This document shows positions 8,007 to 16,855 of a DNA stretch of 64,000 nt, one piece after another. Under the pieces are notes generated by a model that was not told the origin of the DNA, ran no database searches, and saw nothing but the letters and a program-made list of their open reading frames with translations. Position 1 is the first letter of the stretch. Each line of letters opens with the position of its first letter. Where the stretch lies: the NCBI RefSeq assembly GCF_009829075.1, contig NZ_WUQZ01000002.1, positions 87,959 through 151,958 of the forward strand. Reading direction: 5' to 3'. This stretch comes from Sphingobacterium composti (lineage in GTDB: Bacteria > Bacteroidota > Bacteroidia > Sphingobacteriales > Sphingobacteriaceae). The position numbers were made by a program, and so were the translations under genes.

Positions 8007-10010
8007 ATGGACACACAACAACGTTTGATTTTACCTGGTGGTTATTGCAACTCCAAACTAACATATTCACGATTCAAAACACGTGAAATTCAAATTGGTC
8101 ATCTTGGTATGGGTGGAGACAATCCTATCCGTATACAAAGTATGACTACGATCGACACAATGGATACCATGGGTTCTGTCGAGCAAACTATTCGCATGGT
8201 AGATGCAGGTTGCGAAATCGTCAGAATCACTGCTCCTAGTATCAAAGAAGCTGAAAACTTAGGTAATATCAAGAAAGAACTTCGTGCTAGAGGTTATGAT
8301 GTACCCTTAGTGGCAGACATTCATTTCACGCCAAATGCAGCGGAAGTAGCCGCAAAATTGATTGAAAAAGTTCGTGTCAACCCAGGAAATTACGCTGATA
8401 AAAAGAAATTTGACCAAATAGATTATACCGACTCGGCCTATCAAGCCGAATTAGAGCGTATATATAAAAAATTCGCTCCACTTGTAGGTATTTGTAAAGA
8501 GCACGGCACAGCCATGCGTATTGGCACAAATCACGGTTCTCTTTCGGATCGCATCATGAGTCGTTATGGCGATACCCCCGAAGGCATGGTCGAATCCGCA
8601 ATGGAATTTATCCGTATCTGTGAAGACTTGCAATTCTACAACCTTTGCGTTTCGATGAAATCTTCGAATCCACTAGTGATGGTACAAGCTTATCGACTTT
8701 TGGTTGAGAAAATGATAGCTGAAAACATGAACTATCCGTTACACCTTGGTGTAACAGAAGCTGGTGATGGAGAAGATGGCCGTATCAAATCGGCGGTCGG
8801 CATCGGTACACTCTTAGAAGATGGATTAGGTGATACAGTACGTGTTTCGTTGACCGAAGAACCCGAAAAAGAAGCTCCCGTTGCTATTGCATTAGTCAAT
8901 CGTTATAGTAAAAGAAAAATTGAATTAGAGCAAGAGCCTCAACGAGAAATCATAACGTTGACGGAAGCTAAAACCACGACTCCTTATATTTCACGCGAGG
9001 TGAATACTTTTGTTGGCGGTTCGCTTGTTCCACGTGTCATCATTGATATTTCTGCTAAGAACTTAAAAGACCCTTTTATTCTTTCAGAAGTTGGATATAA
9101 ATACGATGCTATCAATGATAAATACCATATGGGTGACCAATCGGTAGATTTCGTTTATTTAGCAGATCAATTGCCTTCATTCACCATGCCAGGCAACTTG
9201 AAACAGCTCTACAATTACAATACTTGGTTGTCGCTGACAAATAAAGCCAATATTCATCCTGTATTGACGTTAGCAGAATTTAATCACGCTGCTACCAAAG
9301 ATGCTGTTTTGAATCTCGTTCGTATTTCAAATGATGATTTGGGTAACGAAGAATTTAATAACCTGCAAATCGATAAGACAGTAGTCTTTTTATTAGAAAC
9401 TACGCACAGTCATGGAATGGCAGATCAACGTCAATTCTTTGCAAATCTCCAAGAAATCGGAATAGAAAATCCAGTTATCATTCGTCGTACATATAATCCG
9501 ACAGAATTTTCTGGTCCTGTTGGAGATATTATGAATCCTGAAGAACCAATTTCTAAAATTCAATTGTACGCAGCTACAGACTTGGGAGCTTTATTAATTG
9601 ATGGACTAGGTTCAGGAATTTGGATTGATTCTCCTGCCACACCAACAGACAAGCTTGCTTCAATTTCATTCGGAATACTACAAGCTACACGTTCACGTAT
9701 TTCAAAAACCGAATATATATCTTGTCCTAGTTGTGGACGTACTTTGTTTGATTTACAAGAAACAACTCAGATGATTCGTGCGCGTACAAATCATTTGAAA
9801 GGTTTGAAAATTGGAATCATGGGCTGTATCGTGAATGGGCCAGGCGAAATGGCGGATGCAGATTATGGATATGTTGGAGCTGGGCCAGATAAAATTACCT
9901 TATACCGAGGACAAGAAGTCGTAAAGAAAAACGTTTCATCTGCCCATGCATTGGATGAATTAATAAACATTATAAAGTCTGACGGACTTTGGGTAGAAGA
10001 AGAATCATAG
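8007..10010 (+). CDS. ispG: 4-hydroxy-3-methylbut-2-enyl diphosphate synthase (long Bacteroidota form)
   Basis: 667 residues. The N-terminal TIM barrel starts with NPIRIQSMTTIDTMDT and includes PLVADIHFTPNAA, VRVNPGNYADK, IGTNHGSLSDR and HLGVTEAGDGEDGRIKSAVGIG. The C-terminal 4Fe-4S domain has SCPSCGRTLFDLQE (Cys573, Cys576) and MGCIVNGPGEMADADYG (Cys607), the three cluster ligands. A large insert of roughly 270 residues separates the two, as in plants, Chlamydia and Bacteroidota (typical short IspG is about 370). It catalyses the reductive ring opening of MEcPP to HMBPP in the MEP isoprenoid pathway. Single gene with its own -7 box and terminator. Confidence 0.95.
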   Translation: MDTQQRLILPGGYCNSKLTYSRFKTREIQIGHLGMGGDNPIRIQSMTTIDTMDTMGSVEQTIRMVDAGCEIVRITAPSIKEAENLGNIKKELRARGYDVPLVADIHFTPNAAEVAAKLIEKVRVNPGNYADKKKFDQIDYTDSAYQAELERIYKKFAPLVGICKEHGTAMRIGTNHGSLSDRIMSRYGDTPEGMVESAMEFIRICEDLQFYNLCVSMKSSNPLVMVQAYRLLVEKMIAENMNYPLHLGVTEAGDGEDGRIKSAVGIGTLLEDGLGDTVRVSLTEEPEKEAPVAIALVNRYSKRKIELEQEPQREIITLTEAKTTTPYISREVNTFVGGSLVPRVIIDISAKNLKDPFILSEVGYKYDAINDKYHMGDQSVDFVYLADQLPSFTMPGNLKQLYNYNTWLSLTNKANIHPVLTLAEFNHAATKDAVLNLVRISNDDLGNEEFNNLQIDKTVVFLLETTHSHGMADQRQFFANLQEIGIENPVIIRRTYNPTEFSGPVGDIMNPEEPISKIQLYAATDLGALLIDGLGSGIWIDSPATPTDKLASISFGILQATRSRISKTEYISCPSCGRTLFDLQETTQMIRARTNHLKGLKIGIMGCIVNGPGEMADADYGYVGAGPDKITLYRGQEVVKKNVSSAHALDELINIIKSDGLWVEEES

Positions 10011-10035
10011 ATTTTGACCAACAAAGATATTACAG

Positions 10036-10066
10036 GCCTTTAGTTTTACTACTAAAGGCTTTTGTA
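10036..10066 (+). terminator. ispG terminator
   Basis: GCCTTTAG (10036-10043) pairs with CTAAAGGC (10052-10059), followed by a T-rich tract from 10060. Confidence 0.85.
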
Positions 10067-10110
10067 TTTTTTACCTATCTTTAATTTTAAAGAAACCAAA
10101 AATAAACTTT

Positions 10111-11559
10111 ATGAAAAAATTACTCCTAGCATGTGCTATCCTATTTAGTGGTGTCTTATATGCTCAAAAATTCGAAGCCAATTGGGAATCGTTAAATAAA
10201 AGAGGAATTCCTGAATGGTTTAATCAAGACAAATTTGGAATTTTTATTCATTGGGGTGTTTATGCTGTTCCTGCCTATGCGCCAGTCATTCCAAATAACG
10301 GTTTAAGTTATTCCGAATGGTATTGGCAACGAATCGCATCCAAAGAACCAAGATATTGGGATTTCCACACAAAGAATTTTGGTGAGAATTTCACCTATTT
10401 TGATTTTGAGCCACGTTTCAAAGCTGAACTATATAATCCTTCTCAATGGGCAGAAATATTTAAAAATTCGGGAGCCAAATATGTGGTATTGACTTCGAAG
10501 CATCATGATGGATATGCGCTTTGGGATAGCCCTGAAGCTGATAAAACATGGGGAAGAGCTTGGAATGCTGTCTCAGGAACACCTAAGCGTAACTTATTGG
10601 GTGAATTGACAAATGCTGTACGTGAGTCAGGATTAAAAATGGGGTATTATTATTCGCTCTATGAATGGTACAATCCATTGTGGAAATCAGACAAAACGAA
10701 ATATATCAATGACCATATGCTGCCACAACTGAAAGATTTGGTCAATAAATACAAGCCATCCATTATATTCTCAGATGGAGAATGGGACTTATCAGATACT
10801 ACATGGCGTAGTACCGAATTTTTAGCTTGGCTCTTTAATGATTCACCAGTAGCGAAAGATGTGGTTGTAAATGACCGCTGGGGAAAAGATACTAGAGAAA
10901 AAAATACAGGAGCTACTTACACGACTTCTGAATACGGTAGTGGAATGAATGCCGATGTAGTATGGGAAGAAAGCCAAGGTATTGGTCATTCTTATGGGTA
11001 TAATAGAAATGAAAATATCAATGACTACAAGTCCTCTAAAGAATTACTTTTATTGCTGATTGACATTGTTTCACGTGGCGGAAATCTTTTATTAGATATC
11101 GGGCCTACGAGTGATGGACGTATTCCAGTAATTATGCAGGAACGTTTAACCGAAATGGGCGATTGGCTTAAAATAAATGGTGAGGCTATTTATGGCACAA
11201 AAGCAACCAAAAATCCTTACCAATGGAGCTCAGCTAACATTCCTAAAAAAGATGACAAAAGCTACATGGCAGGGTACAGTGCTGCAAAACTAGTAGAACC
11301 AAAAGCAGATGTAGCTCATGTGGAGTTGCTTTTCACCAAAAAAGAAAAAGACCTTTATGCTTTCTTACCAAAGTATCAACCAAAAGTTGTACTTAAAGAG
11401 TATAATGTCAAATCCAACACAAAAGTCTCTGTCTTAGGTTCATCAAAAGTTTTAAAAGCTAAAAATGTTGGAAAGAATTGTGAAGTGGATTTATCGGGAT
11501 TCAAACCAGGAGAAATACCAGGTGAATTATTGGTTTTGAAGTTTGAAAATATGCTGTAA
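10111..11559 (+). CDS. GH29 alpha-L-fucosidase
   Basis: 482 residues with a signal peptide ending near VLYAQ. GH29 landmarks are FGIFIHWGVYAVPAYAP (about 45-60), KYVVLTSKHHDGYALWDS, MGYYYSLYEWYNP and IIFSDGEWD, whose Asp is the expected nucleophile in the position of WFDG in other members. GGNLLLDIGPTSDGRIP closes the barrel. A C-terminal beta-sandwich follows from about 360. It is predicted to hydrolyse terminal alpha-L-fucose in the periplasm. It stands alone, not next to a SusCD locus. A -7-like box TATCTTTA (10076-10083) precedes it, and a strong hairpin follows. Confidence 0.9.
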   Translation: MKKLLLACAILFSGVLYAQKFEANWESLNKRGIPEWFNQDKFGIFIHWGVYAVPAYAPVIPNNGLSYSEWYWQRIASKEPRYWDFHTKNFGENFTYFDFEPRFKAELYNPSQWAEIFKNSGAKYVVLTSKHHDGYALWDSPEADKTWGRAWNAVSGTPKRNLLGELTNAVRESGLKMGYYYSLYEWYNPLWKSDKTKYINDHMLPQLKDLVNKYKPSIIFSDGEWDLSDTTWRSTEFLAWLFNDSPVAKDVVVNDRWGKDTREKNTGATYTTSEYGSGMNADVVWEESQGIGHSYGYNRNENINDYKSSKELLLLLIDIVSRGGNLLLDIGPTSDGRIPVIMQERLTEMGDWLKINGEAIYGTKATKNPYQWSSANIPKKDDKSYMAGYSAAKLVEPKADVAHVELLFTKKEKDLYAFLPKYQPKVVLKEYNVKSNTKVSVLGSSKVLKAKNVGKNCEVDLSGFKPGEIPGELLVLKFENML

Positions 11560-11581
11560 TACTTGGAATTTTCTCGCTTGA

Positions 11582-11612
11582 AAAGGACTTGTAAACTGTT
11601 TATAAGTCCTTT
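11582..11612. terminator. Terminator between the convergent fucosidase and MFS genes
   Basis: A 14-bp stem, AAAGGACTTGTAAA (11582-11595) with TTTATAAGTCCTTT (11599-11612) and one G-U pair, has a 3-nt loop. T-rich sequence follows on both strands. Confidence 0.8.
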
Positions 11613-11623
11613 AAGTTTTAATC

Positions 11624-12868
11624 CTAATTTCTCCACCTAGAATAATCAATTTTAAAAAGTCTTCGGTGCAAATGAAGGCGCAAATAAATATAAAATCCAA
11701 TTGAAATTGCTACCCCAACACCTCCCATGATGTATAAAGCATTTTTGAGTCCCACGGCTTCGGCAATTGCTCCCGTTATCAGACTACCTATTGGGAATAT
11801 ACCCTGAAAAGACATCACGTAGTACGACATGATACGCGCTCTATACGATGACATCGAGTGTGTTTGTATGTAGGTATTAATACTGGAATTTTGCATCATC
11901 ATAGCAAAGGAAACTGCTATTGTGAAGAAAATCGCTGATGGCAGGTAATGTGCATACGCTAATAGCAATAACGAAATTCCCATCATCAGTGCAGAAAACA
12001 AGACACGATAGCGTAAATTCTCTCCCGTTTTCAGGCTTGCCATACGTATAGCTCCTATCATTGCCCCTAGCCCTGCCGCAGATTCGAACCAGGAGAAGGT
12101 CGTTTCATCTCCATTAAATAAATCTCGAGCGACAGCTGGCAAGAGAGAAGTGTATGGAATCACAAACAAACTCGAAAAGGTCATTATTATAATTAAAGAA
12201 GCGATATGAGGAGACCTTTTGAGGTAATCAAAACCATCTCGAAGACCTTGCCACGTGGAACTACCTATTTGTTTCACAATAGCTTTCTCGGTGACTTTCA
12301 TCAACGACAAAGTTGTTAATACAGGAATATAACTCAGAAAATTCATCAGAAAACAAACAAATTCACCATAATTACTTAGCAATATACCTCCAATAGCCGG
12401 ACCAACCATCCTAGCGGCGTTGAAGACAGAAGAATTGAGCGCTATAGCATTCGGCAAATCTTTCCTATTATCAATCAAAGAAGAGAGTAATGCCTGCCTT
12501 CCTAAGACATCAAATGCATTGACAACACCTTGAACAAACCCCAATACACATAGCCAAGCGACAGTTTCCCAACCGAAATAAACGACTAAAGCCAACATTC
12601 CCGCTTGAATCATTAGTAATATTTGTGTCCATACCACTAGCTTGTACTTTGACCGTCCATCCACAAAAGAACCTATAAATGGCGAAAGAAATAGAGAAGG
12701 AGACAAGGAGACGAATGAAACAAATCCAAGCCAAAAAACAGAGTTTGTCAATTCATAAACAAGCCAACTGATGGCTATACGTTGCATCCATGTACCCAAT
12801 AGCGACAATGACTGTCCTATCGTGTGCAATCTGAAATTTGGATAGCGCAACGATCTGAAAATTTCCAT
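11624..12868 (-). CDS. MFS transporter, MFS_3 (EntS-like) type
   Basis: 414 residues with about 12 hydrophobic segments. The N-terminus FRSLRYPNFRLHTIGQSLSL followed by GTWMQRIAISWLVYELTNS is typical of the MFS_3/DUF894 group (enterobactin-exporter-like and macrolide-exporter-like permeases). The loop motif FIGSFVDGRSKYKLVVWTQ corresponds to MFS motif A, and ARMVGPAIGGILLSNYG to motif C, found in drug/H+ antiporters. The substrate cannot be told from sequence; export of a small molecule is the best guess. It is convergent with the fucosidase gene and divergent from the aldolase gene, so probably monocistronic. Confidence 0.8.
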   Translation of the reverse strand: MEIFRSLRYPNFRLHTIGQSLSLLGTWMQRIAISWLVYELTNSVFWLGFVSFVSLSPSLFLSPFIGSFVDGRSKYKLVVWTQILLMIQAGMLALVVYFGWETVAWLCVLGFVQGVVNAFDVLGRQALLSSLIDNRKDLPNAIALNSSVFNAARMVGPAIGGILLSNYGEFVCFLMNFLSYIPVLTTLSLMKVTEKAIVKQIGSSTWQGLRDGFDYLKRSPHIASLIIIMTFSSLFVIPYTSLLPAVARDLFNGDETTFSWFESAAGLGAMIGAIRMASLKTGENLRYRVLFSALMMGISLLLLAYAHYLPSAIFFTIAVSFAMMMQNSSINTYIQTHSMSSYRARIMSYYVMSFQGIFPIGSLITGAIAEAVGLKNALYIMGGVGVAISIGFYIYLRLHLHRRLFKIDYSRWRN

Positions 12869-12902
12869 CTTAGCAAACTAGCTTTTAATCTGAATAAATA
12901 CC

Positions 12903-12910
12903 TACCTTTG
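12903..12910 (+). promoter_or_regulatory. -7 promoter box for the transaldolase/aldolase gene
   Basis: TACCTTTG, a perfect match to TAnnTTTG, 54 nt before the ATG. The -33 region at about 12881 reads TTTT rather than TTTG. Confidence 0.5.
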
Positions 12911-12964
12911 TAACAGCTAAAATTATAGATAGTTTTAAATTTATTAAAATACAACAAACCACAA

Positions 12965-13624
12965 ATGAAGTTTTTTATCGACACAGCCAACTTGGCTCAA
13001 ATCAAAGAAGCACAAGACTTAGGCGTATTAGACGGAGTAACTACTAATCCTAGCTTAATGGCTAAAGAAGGAATCTCTGGTGACGAAAACGTAATCAATC
13101 ATTACAAAGCAATCTGCGAAATCGTAGATGGTGATGTAAGTGCTGAAGTGATTTCTACAGACTATGAAAACATGATCAAAGAAGGGGAAGCATTAGCTGC
13201 ATTAGATTCAAAAATTGTAGTAAAAATCCCGATGATCAAAGACGGTGTTAAAGCAATCAAATATTTTAGCCAAAAAGGTATTAAGACAAACTGTACTTTA
13301 GTATTTTCTGCTGGACAAGCGTTGTTAGCAGCAAAAGCTGGAGCGACTTACGTGTCTCCTTTCGTAGGTCGTTTGGATGATATTTCAGTAGACGGTTTAG
13401 GTCTTATTGAAGAGATTCGTTTGATCTATGACAACTACGGTTTCTCTACTCAAATCTTAGCAGCATCTGTACGTCACAGCGCGCATTTATTAGGTTGTGC
13501 AAAGATTGGTGCAGACGTAATGACTGGTCCTTTATCAGTGATTACAGCATTGTTAAAACACCCATTAACAGATAGCGGACTTGCTCAATTTTTAGCGGAT
13601 CACGCTAAAGCTGCAGGCAAATAA
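12965..13624 (+). CDS. fsa: Fructose-6-phosphate aldolase / transaldolase (TalC/MipB type)
   Basis: 219 residues, the length of the short transaldolase subfamily. Motifs are [48 protein letters not shown] (the Lys forms the Schiff base), [20 protein letters not shown] and [12 protein letters not shown], and the C-terminal [21 protein letters not shown]. Enzymes of this group act either as true transaldolase (pentose phosphate pathway) or as fructose-6-phosphate aldolase; these motifs do not separate the two. Codon use looks like that of well-expressed genes. Cytosolic. Confidence 0.88.
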   Translation: MKFFIDTANLAQIKEAQDLGVLDGVTTNPSLMAKEGISGDENVINHYKAICEIVDGDVSAEVISTDYENMIKEGEALAALDSKIVVKIPMIKDGVKAIKYFSQKGIKTNCTLVFSAGQALLAAKAGATYVSPFVGRLDDISVDGLGLIEEIRLIYDNYGFSTQILAASVRHSAHLLGCAKIGADVMTGPLSVITALLKHPLTDSGLAQFLADHAKAAGK

Positions 13625-13648
13625 TTAAGCTCAAAACACAGCATAAAT

Positions 13649-13680
13649 AAGCCTCTCAGACAGCACGTTTGAGAGGCTTT
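13649..13680 (+). terminator. Terminator after the aldolase gene
   Basis: AAGCCTCTCA (13649-13658) pairs with TGAGAGGCTT (13670-13679), followed by TTATTAT. Confidence 0.85.
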
Positions 13681-13681
13681 A

Positions 13682-13709
13682 TTATACCAGTATAAATTCG
13701 TAAATTTAC
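13682..13709 (+). promoter_or_regulatory. Palindromic operator candidates upstream of the Fur-family gene
   Basis: TTATAC-CA-GTATAA (13682-13695) is a perfect inverted repeat. A second palindrome, GTAAATTTAC, lies at 13700-13709, 4 nt before the ATG at 13714. The first has the same half-sites as the palindrome at 59739-59752 and resembles the AT-rich boxes of Fur/PerR/Zur repressors. Autoregulation is inferred. Confidence 0.45.
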
Positions 13710-13713
13710 TGCT

Positions 13714-14178
13714 ATGAAAACAACAGAACACGAGGTACATAGTCACAATCATTCTACAGATTTTACGCTACTTTTAAAGTCAAATGGACTTAAAGTGACC
13801 AAGCCTCGCCTACGTGTTTTGGAAGTGATTTCTGACAAAAAGACAGCTATCACACAACCCGACTTAGAAAAGGTTTTCGGCTCAGAAATCGATCGAGTTA
13901 CGCTTTATAGAATTCTTGCCTCTTTCGAAGAGAAAGGAATATTGCATAAGATATTCGACCTACAAGGCACCGCAACTTATGCAATCTGCTCGACCAAATG
14001 TTCTGCACATCATCACCACGATCAACATGTTCACTTCATCTGTTCAGTTTGCAACAGCGTATATTGTTTGGATGAAATTTCCGTTCCCAAAATAAATATC
14101 CCATCCAATTTCTCCTTACATGCTATTGCTATTAATGCAGTAGGAATTTGTGATTCTTGTCAAAATAGCTACGACTAA
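13714..14178 (+). CDS. Fur-family metal- or peroxide-responsive transcriptional repressor
   Basis: 154 residues. A winged-helix DNA-binding domain covers about 18-90 (GLKVTKPRLRVLEVISD, ITQPDLEKVF, IDRVTLYRILASFEEKGIL). A C-terminal dimerisation/metal domain carries the histidine cluster AHHHHDQHVHFIC. The two CxxC pairs CSVC and CDSC are the structural zinc site of the family. A His-rich N-terminus (EHEVHSHNHS) could add metal binding. Which signal it senses (Zn, Fe or peroxide) cannot be decided from sequence; the histidine cluster makes Zur-like or Fur-like reading possible. Perfect palindromes just upstream suggest autoregulation. Confidence 0.85.
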   Translation: MKTTEHEVHSHNHSTDFTLLLKSNGLKVTKPRLRVLEVISDKKTAITQPDLEKVFGSEIDRVTLYRILASFEEKGILHKIFDLQGTATYAICSTKCSAHHHHDQHVHFICSVCNSVYCLDEISVPKINIPSNFSLHAIAINAVGICDSCQNSYD

Positions 14179-14682
14179 TTAACAACACCTTCTAATTTCA
14201 CTCATTTATTTTCCGCTATATTTTCCATGGCGGACAAACCGTTATTAATATATATTTTTACGATTCTACAACCTATATTACGTCAAAATTATTTTAGCAA
14301 ATAATATTATAATAAACTTTTTTACAACACATTAAATAAGCTAAACAACATATATTATTAATATAATAAAATACTAAAATAGGAGAACAAAAAACAACAT
14401 TAACGTAAAACACTCGAAAACAAACAACTACAATAATTAATTTTAGCAATTACAAAACATAACAAACTAATATTCTATATATTAAATAAGCTAAAATAAA
14501 TTAAAAAATTATAATTGTATATTTTACAGTTTAACCAGACGTTTAAAAACATCTACAACTCTAAATCTGGCAATATTATTGTATATTAGTAATAGTATAC
14601 GAACATGGAAAAGTTGTAGAACACTCCCTTCTACCCTACCCAGTACAATAGAATTAAATAAAGCAAATTACAAGACACTCAT
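14179..14682. other. 504-bp AT-rich intergenic region with imperfect direct repeats
   Basis: No plausible coding ORF was seen. ATTTTAGCAA occurs at 14291-14300 and 14440-14449, and ATTAAATAAGCTAAA at 14331-14345 and 14481-14495. Both pairs are about 150 nt apart, so a degenerate tandem unit is likely. Near the rnr end, TCTACAACT (14552-14560) and AGTTGTAGA (14612-14620) are inverted, and CCAGA/TCTGG arms enclose about 14536-14570. A structured 5' leader of rnr or a small RNA is possible; no promoter is clear. Confidence 0.4.
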
Positions 14683-16812
14683 ATGAAGAGTAAAAAAGAA
14701 AATCCATATAAAGAAGTATTGACACAACTGGTTATCGATGTATTTGAAAAGAATGACAACCAGCTCATGAACTATAAACAAGTTGCTGCAAAACTTAACA
14801 TCACAGATACAGATTCGAAAATAACAATTGCAGATATATTGAGTGACGCATCAAAAAATGGTTACTTCCAACAACCCGAACGTGGTAAGTTCAAACTTCG
14901 TCAATTGAAAGTTTACATCACTGGAACTGTCGATATGACAGCCGACGGTTCTGCTTATATTGTACCCGAAGATGAGCTCGAAAATGACATCTTCGTTGCG
15001 CCCCGCAAACTTCGCCAAGCACTACATGGAGACACCGTAAAGGTGCACGTCTATGAACGCAAAAAAGGCAAAAAAAGAGAGGGTGAAATCATTGAGATTT
15101 TGAAGCGTGCGAAGACAGATTTCACAGGAACTATAGACATCTCGAAGAGCTACGCTTTCTTCCTTCCGGACGACAGAAAAATGCTACATGACATCTTCAT
15201 TCCATTAGATAATTTGAATGGAGCGAAGGACGGAGAAAAGGTAGTAGTATCGATTGTTGAATGGCCAGAGAAAGCTAAAAATCCAATTGGAAAAGTTAAG
15301 AATGTACTCGGTAAAAAAGGTGAAAATAATACCGAGATGAACGCAATTCTTGCGGACTTTGGTTTTCCCCTTTCATTCCCAAAAGAAGTTGAAGAGGCTG
15401 CAGAAAATATATCAGATGAAATCAGTCAGGAAGAGATTTCACTACGTCGAGATTTTAGAAATGTGTTAACCTTTACGATTGATCCATTTGATGCAAAAGA
15501 CTTCGATGATGCTATTTCATATAAAGTATTAGATAATGGAAATTACGAGATTGGCGTCCACATTGCTGATGTCTCTCACTACGTCACACCAGATTCTATT
15601 TTAGATAAAGAAGCGTTCCAACGAGCGACATCTGTATACTTGGTAGATCGTGTTATTCCAATGTTACCAGAGCGTCTTTCGAACAATTTATGTTCTCTAA
15701 GACCTAACGAGGATAAGCTTACGTTTTCTGCGGTTTTCGAGATGGATGATAAAGCTAACGTTATTGATCAATGGTTTGGTCGAACAGTTATTCACTCCGA
15801 CCGTAGATTTACTTATGAGGAAGCACAGGAAATTATTGAGAACAAAGAAGGTGACCATGCTGACGCTATCTTGAAATTAAATGAACTTGCATACATCTTG
15901 CGAGAACGTAAATTTAAGAATGGTGCTATTAGCTTCGAAAGTGAAGAGGTAAAATTTCATTTGGATGAAAATGGAAAACCTCTAGGTGTATATACAAAAG
16001 TACGCAAAGATGCTCACAAGCTTATCGAAGATTTTATGCTCTTGGCTAATCGCAAAGTGGCTGAATATATCGGTAAACAAGGTAAAGGAAAAAATAAACT
16101 CGGCTTCATTTACAGATTCCATGATGTACCTAACACTGAAACTTTAACGACATTTTCGAACTTTGCTGCACGTTTTGGTTATAAATTAAATACTAAAACA
16201 GATAAAGAAGCTGCTAAATCTTTAAATGCTCTAATGACGAAAATTGAAGGTAGTAAGGAACAAAATCTTCTGACTTCATTAGCGATTCGCTCTATGGCGA
16301 AAGCTATCTATACTACGAAAGGGACATCGCACTACGGCTTAGCCTTTGATTATTACACACACTTTACCTCTCCTATCCGTCGATATCCGGATGTCATGGT
16401 GCATAGGTTGTTACAATTTTATCTAGATGGTGGCACTAAAATAAATATAGAGCACTATGAAAAGCTCGCTGAACATTCCTCACAAATGGAAAAGCGTGCA
16501 GCAGAAGCAGAACGCGCCTCTATAAAATACAAACAAGCTGAATTTTTACAAGACCAAGTGGGTGTAGAATATACAGGTATCGTGTCAGGTGTAACCGAAT
16601 GGGGGATGTACGTAGAGATCCAAGAAAACAAATGTGAAGGTATGGTTCGTCTTCGTGATATTACAGATGACTTCTACACCTTAGATGAGAAAAATTACGC
16701 TATCATTGGTCAACGCAAGAAGAAAACTTATCAATTGGGTGATGAAGTACAAATAAAAGTGAAGAAAGTCGATTTGGAAAAAAGACAGATAGATTTTACG
16801 TTATTATCATAA
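14683..16812 (+). CDS. rnr: Ribonuclease R
   Basis: 709 residues in the RNase II/R order. A helical N-terminus (1-60) is followed by cold-shock domains (about 75-230). The RNB catalytic domain contains DPFDAKDFDDAIS (the Asp cluster binds two Mg ions), GVHIADVSHYV, TSVYLVDRVIPMLPERLS and NLCSLRPNEDKLTFS. A C-terminal S1 domain starts near GVEYTGIVSGVTEWGMYVEI. It is a 3'-5' processive exoribonuclease acting on structured RNA in RNA quality control. The long structured upstream region may be part of its leader. The ATG at 14683 is in keeping with homologue N-termini starting shortly before the helical domain. Confidence 0.93.
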   Translation: MKSKKENPYKEVLTQLVIDVFEKNDNQLMNYKQVAAKLNITDTDSKITIADILSDASKNGYFQQPERGKFKLRQLKVYITGTVDMTADGSAYIVPEDELENDIFVAPRKLRQALHGDTVKVHVYERKKGKKREGEIIEILKRAKTDFTGTIDISKSYAFFLPDDRKMLHDIFIPLDNLNGAKDGEKVVVSIVEWPEKAKNPIGKVKNVLGKKGENNTEMNAILADFGFPLSFPKEVEEAAENISDEISQEEISLRRDFRNVLTFTIDPFDAKDFDDAISYKVLDNGNYEIGVHIADVSHYVTPDSILDKEAFQRATSVYLVDRVIPMLPERLSNNLCSLRPNEDKLTFSAVFEMDDKANVIDQWFGRTVIHSDRRFTYEEAQEIIENKEGDHADAILKLNELAYILRERKFKNGAISFESEEVKFHLDENGKPLGVYTKVRKDAHKLIEDFMLLANRKVAEYIGKQGKGKNKLGFIYRFHDVPNTETLTTFSNFAARFGYKLNTKTDKEAAKSLNALMTKIEGSKEQNLLTSLAIRSMAKAIYTTKGTSHYGLAFDYYTHFTSPIRRYPDVMVHRLLQFYLDGGTKINIEHYEKLAEHSSQMEKRAAEAERASIKYKQAEFLQDQVGVEYTGIVSGVTEWGMYVEIQENKCEGMVRLRDITDDFYTLDEKNYAIIGQRKKKTYQLGDEVQIKVKKVDLEKRQIDFTLLS

Positions 16813-16855
16813 AATATGAGAGACCGCCAATTTGTATTAGCGGTCTCTCATATTT
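16812..16855. terminator. Bidirectional terminator exactly between two stop codons
   Basis: A 16-bp perfect stem (16812-16827 with 16840-16855) has a 12-nt loop. It begins on the last base of the rnr stop codon and ends on the last base of the convergent phosphoesterase stop codon. Confidence 0.9.

Noticed and set aside
10111..11559. GH29 fucosidase as part of a polysaccharide utilisation locus
   Set aside because: It is a single gene with its own terminator, 6 kb from the nearest SusCD operon and on the other strand.
14212..14234. TCCGC/GCGGA inverted arms as the fur-family gene terminator
   Set aside because: Only five pairs with a 13-nt loop and no T-run; too weak to call.
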